Positions 1-7,483 of a DNA stretch of 64,000 nt are shown one piece after another. The notes under the pieces were generated by a model. The model saw only the letters and a list, made by a program, of their open reading frames with translations, was not told the origin of the DNA and did not search any database. The stretch is taken from NCBI RefSeq assembly GCF_042648405.1, contig NZ_JBHRXV010000008.1:31660-95659 (forward strand), in the 5' to 3' direction. Source of the DNA: Sphingoaurantiacus capsulatus (GTDB lineage Bacteria > Pseudomonadota > Alphaproteobacteria > Sphingomonadales > Sphingomonadaceae). Every line of letters begins with the position of its first letter. Position 1 is the stretch's first letter. A program made the translations under genes and the position numbers.

Positions 1-706
1 AGCTTTTGAGCGCATCCATCGCGTGGCGGCAGCGCGGCACATCGGCCTCGCGCACCCAAATGCCGAGCTCCACCTTGCGGCCGGAGGCGGTGACGAACTC
101 GTCCTTCAGCGCCGACAGGTCGCCGGCGACGAGCGCGAACAAATAGCAGGGCTTGGGGAACGGGTCCTCCCACTCGGCCCAGTGACGACCGTCCTTGCCC
201 TCGCCCGCCGCGACGCGGTTGCCATTCGACAGCAGCACCGGGTAGCGCGCCTTGTCGGCGGTCATCTTCACGGTGAAGCGCGACAGCACGTCGGGGCGGT
301 CGGGGAAGAAGGTGATGCGGCGGAAGCCTTCCGCCTCGCACTGGGTGCAGAGCATGCCTTCCGAGGCGTAAAGGCCCATGAGCTGTGTGTTGGCGATCGG
401 CGAGATTTCGACAACGCTTTCAACGATATGGGAATCGCCGTTGAGCGTGATCGTCAGCTTGTCGTCGGCGTAGCTGTAGTCGCCGTCGCCGAGCGGCTTG
501 CCGTCGACGCTTAGCGAAATTAGCCGCAGCCCTTCGCCATCGAGGACCAGCGGCCCGCCCTCGCCGCGCTCCACCGTCAGCCGTGAGGTAACGCGCGTCG
601 CCTTGTCGTCGAGATCGAAGTCCAGCGCGATTGCCGGGACCGTCCAGGCGGGCGGGCGGTAGTCGGCGAGGCGAGTGACCTGGGGCGTGGACGCGGCGTC
701 GAGCAT
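1..706 (-). CDS. pepN: Aminopeptidase N (M1 family), N-terminal part only
   Basis: This is the 5' end of a gene that runs off the left edge; about 235 codons are visible with no stop. The protein reads as the N-terminal beta domain of PepN, the cytoplasmic zinc aminopeptidase that trims N-terminal residues from peptides. The stretch GLYASEGMLCTQCEAEGFRR, followed by an ITFFPDRPDVLSRF segment, is highly characteristic of the family. The zinc-binding HExxH motif lies outside the window. The ATG at 704-706 has a clear AAGGAG ribosome site 7 nt upstream. It is transcribed divergently from ku-ligD across a 141-bp intergenic region. Confidence 0.9.
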   Translation of the reverse strand, partial: MLDAASTPQVTRLADYRPPAWTVPAIALDFDLDDKATRVTSRLTVERGEGGPLVLDGEGLRLISLSVDGKPLGDGDYSYADDKLTITLNGDSHIVESVVEISPIANTQLMGLYASEGMLCTQCEAEGFRRITFFPDRPDVLSRFTVKMTADKARYPVLLSNGNRVAAGEGKDGRHWAEWEDPFPKPCYLFALVAGDLSALKDEFVTASGRKVELGIWVREADVPRCRHAMDALKS

Positions 707-786
707 GAACGATCTCCTTGCCGCCGTAGGTGCGCTGTGGAGCCGCCGCGCGCAACCCGCGTCATCGCGGATTCCGCCACGTGTCC

Positions 787-811
787 GGAACGACTCCCGG
801 AGACTCCCGTT
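787..811 (+). promoter_or_regulatory. EcfG-type general stress promoter of ku-ligD
   Basis: GGAAC at 787-791 and CGTT at 808-811 are separated by exactly 16 bp. This is the consensus recognised by EcfG sigma factors, which run the general stress response of alphaproteobacteria. The predicted transcription start would be near 818-821, leaving a leader of about 30 nt before the ku ATG. The motif match is read directly; its use is inferred. Confidence 0.75.
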
Positions 812-847
812 TGACTCGCGCGTCCGAGGAAGCAGGAATGGTGATTT

Positions 848-1714
848 ATGGCAGCCAGAGCCTATTGGTCGGGACAGATTCGGCTGGCGCTGGTGTCGAT
901 TCCGGTCGAGCTGTACAGCGCGACCCGGTCGGCGGGCGGCATCTCGTTCAACCAGATCCACGAGCCGTCGGGTAAGCGGATCAAGTACGAGAAGACGGTG
1001 CCGGGCCTCGGCGCCGTCGACCCCGCCGACATCGCCAAGGGCTATGAGTATGAGAAGGGCAATTATGTCCTGCTCGACGAGAAGGAGATTGAAGGCGTCA
1101 AGCTGGAGAGCAAGAAGACGCTCGAGCTGACGCAGTTCGTCGATTTCGACGAGATCGACGCAATCTACTTCGACAAGCCCTATTTCGTGGTGCCGCAGGA
1201 CGACCTCGCCGAGGAAGCGTTCCGCGTGGTCCGCGACGCGCTGAAAAAGACCAAGAAGGTCGGGCTGGGGCAACTGGCGCTGCGCGGCCGCGAATATATC
1301 TGCGCGCTGAAGCCCTGCGGCCAGGGCATGGTACTGGAAACGCTGCGTTATGCCGAGGAAGTGAACAAGGCGAAGCAGTTCTTCCGCGGCATCGGCAACG
1401 AGGAGTCGCCGGCGGAGCTGATGGAGCTGGCGACCACGCTGATCGAGAAGAAGACCAAGAAGTTCGACCCCGACGCTTTCCACGACCGCTATGAGGATGC
1501 GCTGCGCGCGCTGATCGACCGCAAGCTGTCGGGCAAGCGCACCATCAAGGCGGCGAACGACGAGGCCGAGGTGAAGCCGTCGAACGTCGTCGACCTGATG
1601 GCGGCGTTGAAGGCGTCGCTGGAGAAGTCGCCGGCGAAGGGGAAGGCCAAGCCGGCCGCTAAGCCCGCGGCGAAGAAGGCGCCCGCCAAGGCCCCGGCGC
1701 GCAAGCGCGCCTGA
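848..1714 (+). CDS. ku: Ku protein, non-homologous end joining
   Basis: A 288-residue bacterial Ku homologue. Bacterial Ku forms a homodimeric ring that threads onto DNA double-strand ends and recruits LigD. The Ku core fills about residues 1-250, opening with a RAYWSGQIRLALVSIPVELY-type start typical of the family. The C-terminus (about 255-288) is a Lys/Ala/Pro-rich tail, as in many proteobacterial Ku proteins, where it contacts DNA or the ligase. The start has an AGGAA motif about 10 nt upstream. The gene lies 4 bp before ligD and is almost certainly cotranscribed with it. An exact EcfG-type promoter lies just upstream, which suggests induction in stress or stationary phase. Confidence 0.95.
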   Translation: MAARAYWSGQIRLALVSIPVELYSATRSAGGISFNQIHEPSGKRIKYEKTVPGLGAVDPADIAKGYEYEKGNYVLLDEKEIEGVKLESKKTLELTQFVDFDEIDAIYFDKPYFVVPQDDLAEEAFRVVRDALKKTKKVGLGQLALRGREYICALKPCGQGMVLETLRYAEEVNKAKQFFRGIGNEESPAELMELATTLIEKKTKKFDPDAFHDRYEDALRALIDRKLSGKRTIKAANDEAEVKPSNVVDLMAALKASLEKSPAKGKAKPAAKPAAKKAPAKAPARKRA

Positions 1715-1718
1715 GCTG

Positions 1719-4115
1719 ATGGCCGCCCGCGCCAAGGATGCGCTCAGCGCCTATAATGCCAAGCGCGATTTCAAGAAGACGCCCGAGCCGCCGGGCAAGG
1801 TCGCCGTGCGCACCGGCGACCGCTTCATCGTGCAGAAGCATGCGGCGACGCGGCTGCACTATGACTTCCGGCTGGAAATCGACGGCGTTCTGAAAAGCTG
1901 GGCGGTGACGCGCGGGCCGAGCTGCAACCCCGACGACAAGCGCCTCGCGGTGCGCACCGAAGACCATCCGATGAGCTATGCGAGCTTCGAAGGGTCGATC
2001 CCCAAGGGCGAATATGGCGGCGGCACCGTCATGCTGTGGGACGACGGCAGCTGGGAGCCGCTGCATGATCCGCGCGAGGGGCTGGAATCGGGCAAGCTGC
2101 ACTTCCGCTTGAAGGGCAAGCGGATGAAGGGCGAGTGGCTGCTCGTCCGGCTGAAGCCCGACAAGCCGGGCGGGCGCGAGAACTGGCTGCTGCGCAAGGT
2201 CGAGGACAAGTTCGCCAGCAGCGACACCGACCTGACCGCCGACAACGTCACCAGCATCAAGACCGGCCGGTCGATGGCCGATATCGCCGAGGGGGTGAAG
2301 CCGAAGCGCGCGACGAAGGCAGCGCCGCCGCCCAAATTCCGCGATGTGCAGCTCGCCACCCTCGCCGACGTGCCGCCGGCCGGCAGTCAGTGGGTGCATG
2401 AGGTCAAGTACGACGGCTATCGCTGCCTGCTGGTGAAGTCGGGCGACAAGGTCGCGGCCTATACGCGCAAGGGCAACGACTGGACTGAGGAGTTCGGGTC
2501 GATCGCCCGCGCCGCCGCCGCCATCGACGCACAGTCGGCGGCGATCGATGGCGAGGTGGTGGCGCTGGACGACAAGGGCATGCCGAGCTTTTCGAAGCTG
2601 CAGAACGCGCTGAAGGACGGCGGCGAACTGAAGTTCTTCGCGTTCGACCTGTTGGAGCTCGACGGCACCGACCTCACCCACCTTCCGCTGCTTGACCGCA
2701 AGGCGCGGTTGCAGCCGCTGATCGCCGATGTCGGCGACCCCCTGCTCTATTCCGACCACATCGCCGGCGACGGCGAGCAGGTGCTGCAGACGCTCTGCAA
2801 GTTCGGCGGCGAGGGCATCGTCAGCAAGCGCGGCGACGGCAAGTACATCGGCAAGCGATCGACCTCCTGGCTGAAGGTCAAATGCGTCAAGCGGCAAGAG
2901 TTCGTGATCGGCGGCTGGTCGAAATCCGACAAGGGCCGCGGCTTCGCGTCATTGCTGCTCGGCACCTACGAGGGTGGCAAGCTGAAGTACGCGGGGCGCG
3001 TCGGCACCGGCTTCGATGCGAAAACCATCGCCGACATCGCCAAACGGATGAAGCCGCTGACGGTCGACAAGCCGGCGTTCGACAAGCTGACCGCCGACGC
3101 GCGCCGAGGCGCGCAATGGATCAAGCCGCAGCTGGTCGCCGAGGTGGCGTTCGGCGAGATCACCCCCGATGGCCTCGTCCGCCACGGCAGCTTCATCGGG
3201 CTGCGCGCGGACAAGCCGGCGAAGGAGATCGGGCTCGACAAGGCGGTGACCGTCGACGGCGAGCTCAATCGATCGGGCGTGCACATCAGCAGCCCCGACA
3301 AGGTGATGTTCCCCGAGCTTGGCGCCACCAAGCGCGAGCTGGTCGATTATTATGAGGCGGTGGCCGAGGCGATGCTGCCGCATGTCGCCGGGCGGCCGCT
3401 GTCGCTGGTCCGCTGCCCGCAGGGGCGCGGCAAGGAATGTTTCTTCCAGAAGCATGACAGCGGCATCTTCCCCGCCGGCGTCCGCCAGGTGCGGATCGAC
3501 GAGACCAAGGGCAAGGCGCAGCCCTATGTCTATATCGACAATGTGCAAGGGCTGATCGCGTGCCTGCAGATGGGGACGCTCGAATTCCACATCTGGGGAT
3601 CGCGCATCGACCATCTGGAACGGCCCGACCGGCTGGTGATCGACCTCGACCCGGATGAGGGGCTCGGCTTCGACGCAGTGCGAGAAGCCGCGAAGGAAGT
3701 GAAAAAAAGGCTGGCCGACCATGGCCTCGACTGCTGGCCGCTGCTGACCGGCGGCAAGGGCCTGCACCTCGTCGCGCCACTGGCGCCGAAGCACGACTGG
3801 GAGGCAGTGAAGGCCTTTGCCAAGAACTTCGCCGAGGAGATGGCCGGCGCCCACCCCGACCGCTTCACCTCGAAAATGTCGAAGGCGGGACGCGCGGGCC
3901 GCATCTTCATCGACTGGCTGCGCAACCAGCGCGGCGCCACCGCCATCGCCCCCTTCTCCACCCGCGCCCGGCTCAACGCGCCGATCGCGGTGCCGGTAAG
4001 CTGGCGGGAATTGGCCAAGGTCGAGGGATCGAGCTTCACCATCGCCGATGTGAAGGCGGCGCTGCGCCATGCCCGCCATGCGGTGCTGGCGTCAAAGCAG
4101 GAAATCCCGAGCTGA
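1719..4115 (+). CDS. ligD: Multifunctional ATP-dependent DNA ligase LigD
   Basis: A 798-residue LigD that completes NHEJ with Ku. Domain order is phosphoesterase, ligase, polymerase. The N-terminal 3'-phosphoesterase (about residues 20-190) shows the RLHYDFRLE motif near residue 45. The adenylyltransferase/ligase core (about 205-510) has the KYDGYR motif with the AMP-accepting lysine at about K230. The C-terminal primase-polymerase domain (about 530-798) has the metal-binding IDLDPDE motif, with aspartates at about 642 and 644. All three activities appear intact. The ATG lies 4 bp after the ku stop, and a strong inverted repeat follows the gene. This is the domain order seen in many alphaproteobacteria. 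Confidence 0.97.
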   Translation: MAARAKDALSAYNAKRDFKKTPEPPGKVAVRTGDRFIVQKHAATRLHYDFRLEIDGVLKSWAVTRGPSCNPDDKRLAVRTEDHPMSYASFEGSIPKGEYGGGTVMLWDDGSWEPLHDPREGLESGKLHFRLKGKRMKGEWLLVRLKPDKPGGRENWLLRKVEDKFASSDTDLTADNVTSIKTGRSMADIAEGVKPKRATKAAPPPKFRDVQLATLADVPPAGSQWVHEVKYDGYRCLLVKSGDKVAAYTRKGNDWTEEFGSIARAAAAIDAQSAAIDGEVVALDDKGMPSFSKLQNALKDGGELKFFAFDLLELDGTDLTHLPLLDRKARLQPLIADVGDPLLYSDHIAGDGEQVLQTLCKFGGEGIVSKRGDGKYIGKRSTSWLKVKCVKRQEFVIGGWSKSDKGRGFASLLLGTYEGGKLKYAGRVGTGFDAKTIADIAKRMKPLTVDKPAFDKLTADARRGAQWIKPQLVAEVAFGEITPDGLVRHGSFIGLRADKPAKEIGLDKAVTVDGELNRSGVHISSPDKVMFPELGATKRELVDYYEAVAEAMLPHVAGRPLSLVRCPQGRGKECFFQKHDSGIFPAGVRQVRIDETKGKAQPYVYIDNVQGLIACLQMGTLEFHIWGSRIDHLERPDRLVIDLDPDEGLGFDAVREAAKEVKKRLADHGLDCWPLLTGGKGLHLVAPLAPKHDWEAVKAFAKNFAEEMAGAHPDRFTSKMSKAGRAGRIFIDWLRNQRGATAIAPFSTRARLNAPIAVPVSWRELAKVEGSSFTIADVKAALRHARHAVLASKQEIPS

Positions 4116-4131
4116 CCTGAAAGCCCCCACA

Positions 4132-4216
4132 AACGCAAAGCGGCCCGCGCCATCGGGGGGATGAGGCGCGGGCCGGTTAGATGTCCGCCAGAGCGGGGGG
4201 CTTGGTAGGCGGACAA
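4132..4216 (-). ncRNA. Candidate EcfG-dependent small RNA with two C-rich loops (GsrN-like)
   Basis: From a perfect EcfG promoter, the predicted minus-strand transcript starts near 4216. It would fold into a first hairpin with an 8-bp stem (4208-4215 with 4182-4189) and an 18-nt loop. A second hairpin has an 11-bp GC stem (4165-4175 with 4141-4151) and a 13-nt loop, followed by CTTTGCGTTTG as a terminator-like tail. Both loops contain a run of six cytosines, suited to pairing with G-rich ribosome sites. The length would be about 85 nt. There is no plausible reading frame. Caulobacter GsrN is a known sRNA driven by the EcfG-type sigma SigT, with a C-rich targeting loop; homology to it is an inference from structure and context. 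It overlaps no gene and ends just short of the 3' end of ligD. Confidence 0.6.
4141..4175. terminator. Strong 11-bp inverted repeat between convergent ligD and the sigma-factor locus
   Basis: Arms CGGCCCGCGCC (4141-4151) and GGCGCGGGCCG (4165-4175) enclose a 13-nt loop. On the minus strand the hairpin is followed by CTTTGCGTTTG and would end the candidate sRNA. On the plus strand the T-tract is weak, but the hairpin may still act as the ligD terminator. Confidence 0.6.
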
Positions 4217-4222
4217 GAGGAT

Positions 4223-4247
4223 AACGGCCCGTCCGACCTTTGGTTCC
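4223..4247 (-). promoter_or_regulatory. EcfG-type promoter for the candidate small RNA
   Basis: On the minus strand, GGAAC (4247-4243) and CGTT (4226-4223) are separated by exactly 16 bp. It lies after the sigma gene and its hairpin and points away from that gene. No protein-coding gene follows on this strand, so an independent RNA is the natural product. Confidence 0.7.
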
Positions 4248-4250
4248 GCG

Positions 4251-4277
4251 AAAATCGCCTGCGGCAGCCTGCCGCAG
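4251..4277 (-). terminator. Terminator of the ECF sigma-factor gene
   Basis: Arms CTGCGGCA (4259-4266) and TGCCGCAG (4270-4277) form a tight 8-bp hairpin with a 3-nt loop. On the minus strand it is followed by GCGATTTTC. It lies 6 bp after the sigma-factor stop codon. Confidence 0.6.
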
Positions 4278-4282
4278 CCTGA

Positions 4283-4933
4283 TTACGCTTCCAGCGCCTC
4301 GAGCTGGTCTTCCTCGGTGCCCTCGATCATCGCGATCAATGCAGTACGGCCGCGGGCGACACGGCTCTTGATCGTGCCGATAGGGCAGTCGCAGATCTCG
4401 GCGGCTTCCTCATAGGTGACGCCACCGGCGCCGACGAGCACCAGCGCCTCGCGCTGGGCGGCGGGCAGCTTGTTCAATGCGCGCTGCACGTCGGCGACGT
4501 GGATATGGCGGTCCTGATCGGCGGGGGCCGCGAGCACGCGCTCGGCGGCAAGTTCGTCCCACTCCGCGGTGAAGCGGGTGCGGCGCATCTGGCTGAGGAA
4601 CAGGTTGCGCAGAATCGTGAAGGTCCATGCCTTGAAGCTGGTGCCTTCCTGGAAACGCTCGCGCGCCGCCCAGGCGCGCAGCACGGCCTCCTGCACAAGG
4701 TCGTCGGCGCGGTCGGCACTACCCGACAGCGAGCGGCCGAAGGCGCGCAGCTGCGGAATGACCGCGGCGATCTGGTCCTTGAACGCCTCGTCCGACAGCG
4801 CGCCGGGCCGCGGCTTGCCTTCCTCGAGCGCGGCCAGCTGGTCCAGCAGGTCGAGGAACGCGCGCGGCATCACCTGATCGTCGGGCACGAAAGCCGACTT
4901 CAGGAGGTCGCCGATGTTCGATCGCATACTCAT
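4283..4933 (-). CDS. ECF RNA polymerase sigma factor, EcfG-like (ECF15 type)
   Basis: A 216-residue sigma-70 family factor of the extracytoplasmic function class. Sigma region 2 (about residues 65-130) contains RADDLVQEAVLRAW and AWTFTILRNLF. Region 4 (about 150-205) contains LPAAQREALVLVGAGGVTYE and CPIGTIKSRVARGR. These sequences resemble EcfG, the alphaproteobacterial general stress sigma. Two features are unusual for EcfG: about 55 extra N-terminal residues ahead of region 2, and no nepR anti-sigma gene or phyR beside it. It could therefore be a second EcfG paralogue or a related ECF group. Two in-frame ATGs (4931-4933 and 4925-4927) are possible. No EcfG promoter was found in its own upstream region. 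Confidence 0.85.
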   Translation of the reverse strand: MSMRSNIGDLLKSAFVPDDQVMPRAFLDLLDQLAALEEGKPRPGALSDEAFKDQIAAVIPQLRAFGRSLSGSADRADDLVQEAVLRAWAARERFQEGTSFKAWTFTILRNLFLSQMRRTRFTAEWDELAAERVLAAPADQDRHIHVADVQRALNKLPAAQREALVLVGAGGVTYEEAAEICDCPIGTIKSRVARGRTALIAMIEGTEEDQLEALEA

Positions 4934-5122
4934 GTCGCGCTGATGCCCCCGATAGCCTTAACGTCGTTTGAATGCGCAACAGGCCACGCAAAGGCAACTC
5001 GTTACGCCCCCGCAGCGAAATCATGCGGGCCTGACCCCATCTAGTGATCGCGGACGCGACGCGAAAGACCCTGCGGCAAAAGCGGTTCCGGCAGGCCGGT
5101 CGATGTGCAAAGGATTGCGGCC

Positions 5123-7432
5123 ATGACAACGACGCGCGATCCCAGCGACGCTGGCGGCAGGGCCGCGCTCTCCCCGCTCGATCCGCGCTTTGCCGGCACC
5201 TACCCCGCCGTCTTCATCACCGCCGACCGCGAGGGCCGGGTAACCTTCGCCGAGGATTCGCATGGATCGCCGCTCGATCTGCCGCCGCCGGGCGCCACCG
5301 GGATGGAGCCGTTCGACCCCGTCCACCCCGCCGACCGCGAGACGATCCGCGAGGTGGCGATCGCCGCGGTGCGGGACGGGACGTTCTTCGACGGCGAGAT
5401 GCGGATGCGCACGGTCGACGGCGGCTATCGCTGGACACGGGTACGCGGGCGCTTCGATGTCGCCGACCAGCACTGGTACGGCAGCCTGGAGGATGTCCAC
5501 GACCGCCGCACCGCGCAGGCGCTCGCCCACGCCAGCGACGCGCAACTGCGCGCTCTCCTCGACAATATGAACGAGGGCGTGATCGCCATCGCCGCCGACG
5601 GCAAGCAGGGCTTCTTCAACCGCGCCTATGCGCAGCTCTACGCCGAGCAATTGGGTGAGCGCGACTGGGCCAACCTCGACGAGCTGTTCACCTCTTTCGA
5701 TGTCGAATTCTCCGACGGCACGCCGATCCCGAGCGCCGACCGCCCGATCCTGCGCATCCTGCGCGGCGAGACGATCCGCGACCTGCACATCGTCGCCCGG
5801 CTCAAGAAGAGCGGGCAGATCCATCATTTCATCTACAATGGCCAGCCGATCCTCGGCGCCGACGGCAAGATCGAGTTCGCCATGCTGTCGGTGCGCGATG
5901 TCACCGACCGCTATGCAACGCAGGCCGCGCTGGAGGCGAGCGAGGCGCGGTTTCGCGGCGTGTTCGAATCGGGCGTCGTCGGCATGTGCATCATCGACGT
6001 CGACACGCAGGAGACGCTGGCGATCAACGACCGGCTGCTGGAGATTACCGGCGGGACGCGTGCCGCGTTCGAGAGCGGGGCATGGGACTGGGTGAGCGTG
6101 ACCCACCCCGACCATCTGGAGCGCGACCGCATCGCCGCCGAACAGGCGCGGGCGACCGGCAAGGCCGAGCCGTTCGAGAAGACCTATGTGCTGCCCGATG
6201 GCCGGCGGATGGAGGTGCGCGTCACCTCGGCGCAGATGCCACGCAGCCCGCGCCAGTTCGTGGTGTGCGTCGAGGACATCACCGACCTGAAGCGCACCAA
6301 CCAGCAGTTGCGCGAGAGCGAGGCCGAGCTGCAGGCGATCCTGCGCAGCCTGGAGGAAGGCGTTGCCGCGGTGTCGCCGGAAGGACGCGTGCTGTTCGCC
6401 AACGACGCCTATGCCCGCATGACCGCCGCGCCCGAGGCCGAACTGCTGGGCCTGACCATCGGCGAGATCCACAGCCGCTTCGACGTGCTCGACGAAGGCG
6501 GCGAGCCGATCCCGATGGCGGCACGGCCGCTGTCGCGCCTGCTGCGCGGCGAGCGCATCGGGCCGGGCGAGGCGCGCGCCCGCTTCCCCGACGGGCGCGA
6601 AGCCTACACCGTCTACAGCGGCGAGCCGGTTTTCGATGCCGCCGGCAAGCTGGCCATGTCGATCCTGGTGTTTCGCGACGTGACCCGCCGCAAGGAGGCG
6701 GAGGCCGAGCTGACGCGCACCCAGCAGGAGCTGATCCATGTGTCGCGGGTGAGCGCGATGGGCACGATGGCGGGGTCGCTGGCGCATGAGCTGAACCAGC
6801 CGCTCGCCGCCGTCGCCAACTATGCCGCCGCCGCGCAGATGATGCTGTCGGTCGATGGCAGCGACGACGAGGTCGCCGCGGTGCTCGACCGCGTGTCGGA
6901 CGAGGCGGTGCGCGCCGGGCAGATCGTCAACCGCCTGCGCCGCTTCATCACCAAGGGCGAGGTCGATCGGCGCCCGGAAAGCCTTGCCGCGATCGTCCGC
7001 GAGGCGGTGGGCATCGCGCACAGCGACGCGCTGACCCAGGGCGCGCAAGTGAAGCTGAAGCTCGATCCCGACGCCGATATCGTGCTCGTCGACCGCATCC
7101 AGCTGCAGCAGGTGGTGTTCAACCTCGTGCGCAACGCGGTCGAGGCGATGCATGCCAACGGCGAGCGCGAACTGACCATCGCCAGCCGCGCCACCGAGGA
7201 CGACGACATCGAGCTGCTCGTCGCCGACCGCGGCCCCGGCCTGCCGCCCGCGGTCGCCGACCGGCTGTTCGAACCGTTCATCACCACCAAAGAGTCCGGG
7301 ATGGGCATCGGCCTTCCCATCTGCCGGTCGATCGTCCGCGCCCACGGCGGCGACATCCGTGCCGAGCCGCGACCGACCGGCGGCACCGTGTTCATCGTCA
7401 CCCTGCCCCGCCCCGATCCGGAAGACTGGTGA
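5123..7432 (+). CDS. Multi-PAS sensor histidine kinase, FixL-like
   Basis: About 769 residues, with no signal peptide or obvious membrane segment, so probably a soluble cytoplasmic sensor. Three or four PAS/PAC modules fill the first 530 residues; VCVEDITDLKRTNQQLRESE marks one PAC-to-PAS junction. The kinase core follows. The HisKA motif SLAHELNQPLAAVANYA places the phospho-accepting histidine near H555, and the HATPase has FNLVRNAVEAM, DRGPGLP and GMGIGLPICRSI. The HELNQPL signature is typical of FixL/DctB-type kinases. An in-frame GTG exists at 5105, but the ATG at 5123 has AAAGGA about 10 nt upstream. No response regulator is adjacent. It diverges from the ECF sigma gene across a 189-bp gap. 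Confidence 0.9.
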   Translation: MTTTRDPSDAGGRAALSPLDPRFAGTYPAVFITADREGRVTFAEDSHGSPLDLPPPGATGMEPFDPVHPADRETIREVAIAAVRDGTFFDGEMRMRTVDGGYRWTRVRGRFDVADQHWYGSLEDVHDRRTAQALAHASDAQLRALLDNMNEGVIAIAADGKQGFFNRAYAQLYAEQLGERDWANLDELFTSFDVEFSDGTPIPSADRPILRILRGETIRDLHIVARLKKSGQIHHFIYNGQPILGADGKIEFAMLSVRDVTDRYATQAALEASEARFRGVFESGVVGMCIIDVDTQETLAINDRLLEITGGTRAAFESGAWDWVSVTHPDHLERDRIAAEQARATGKAEPFEKTYVLPDGRRMEVRVTSAQMPRSPRQFVVCVEDITDLKRTNQQLRESEAELQAILRSLEEGVAAVSPEGRVLFANDAYARMTAAPEAELLGLTIGEIHSRFDVLDEGGEPIPMAARPLSRLLRGERIGPGEARARFPDGREAYTVYSGEPVFDAAGKLAMSILVFRDVTRRKEAEAELTRTQQELIHVSRVSAMGTMAGSLAHELNQPLAAVANYAAAAQMMLSVDGSDDEVAAVLDRVSDEAVRAGQIVNRLRRFITKGEVDRRPESLAAIVREAVGIAHSDALTQGAQVKLKLDPDADIVLVDRIQLQQVVFNLVRNAVEAMHANGERELTIASRATEDDDIELLVADRGPGLPPAVADRLFEPFITTKESGMGIGLPICRSIVRAHGGDIRAEPRPTGGTVFIVTLPRPDPEDW

Positions 7433-7483
7433 TCGCCCGCGCGCCGCGCTAGCCTTCCCCAAAATTCAGCGAGCGGAGCAGGC

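Noticed and set aside
1659..2897. Long open frame on the minus strand inside ku-ligD
   Set aside because: It is antisense to clearly conserved LigD sequence; its His/Arg/Ala-rich composition is typical of a shadow frame in GC-rich DNA.
4934..5122. EcfG promoter for the sigma gene itself or the divergent kinase
   Set aside because: A GGTTCC is present, but no CGTT partner occurs at 16 or 17 bp in either orientation.
5021..7462. 813-codon open frame antisense to the PAS histidine kinase
   Set aside because: The plus-strand kinase has all catalytic motifs; the antisense frame shows only codon-bias artefacts.
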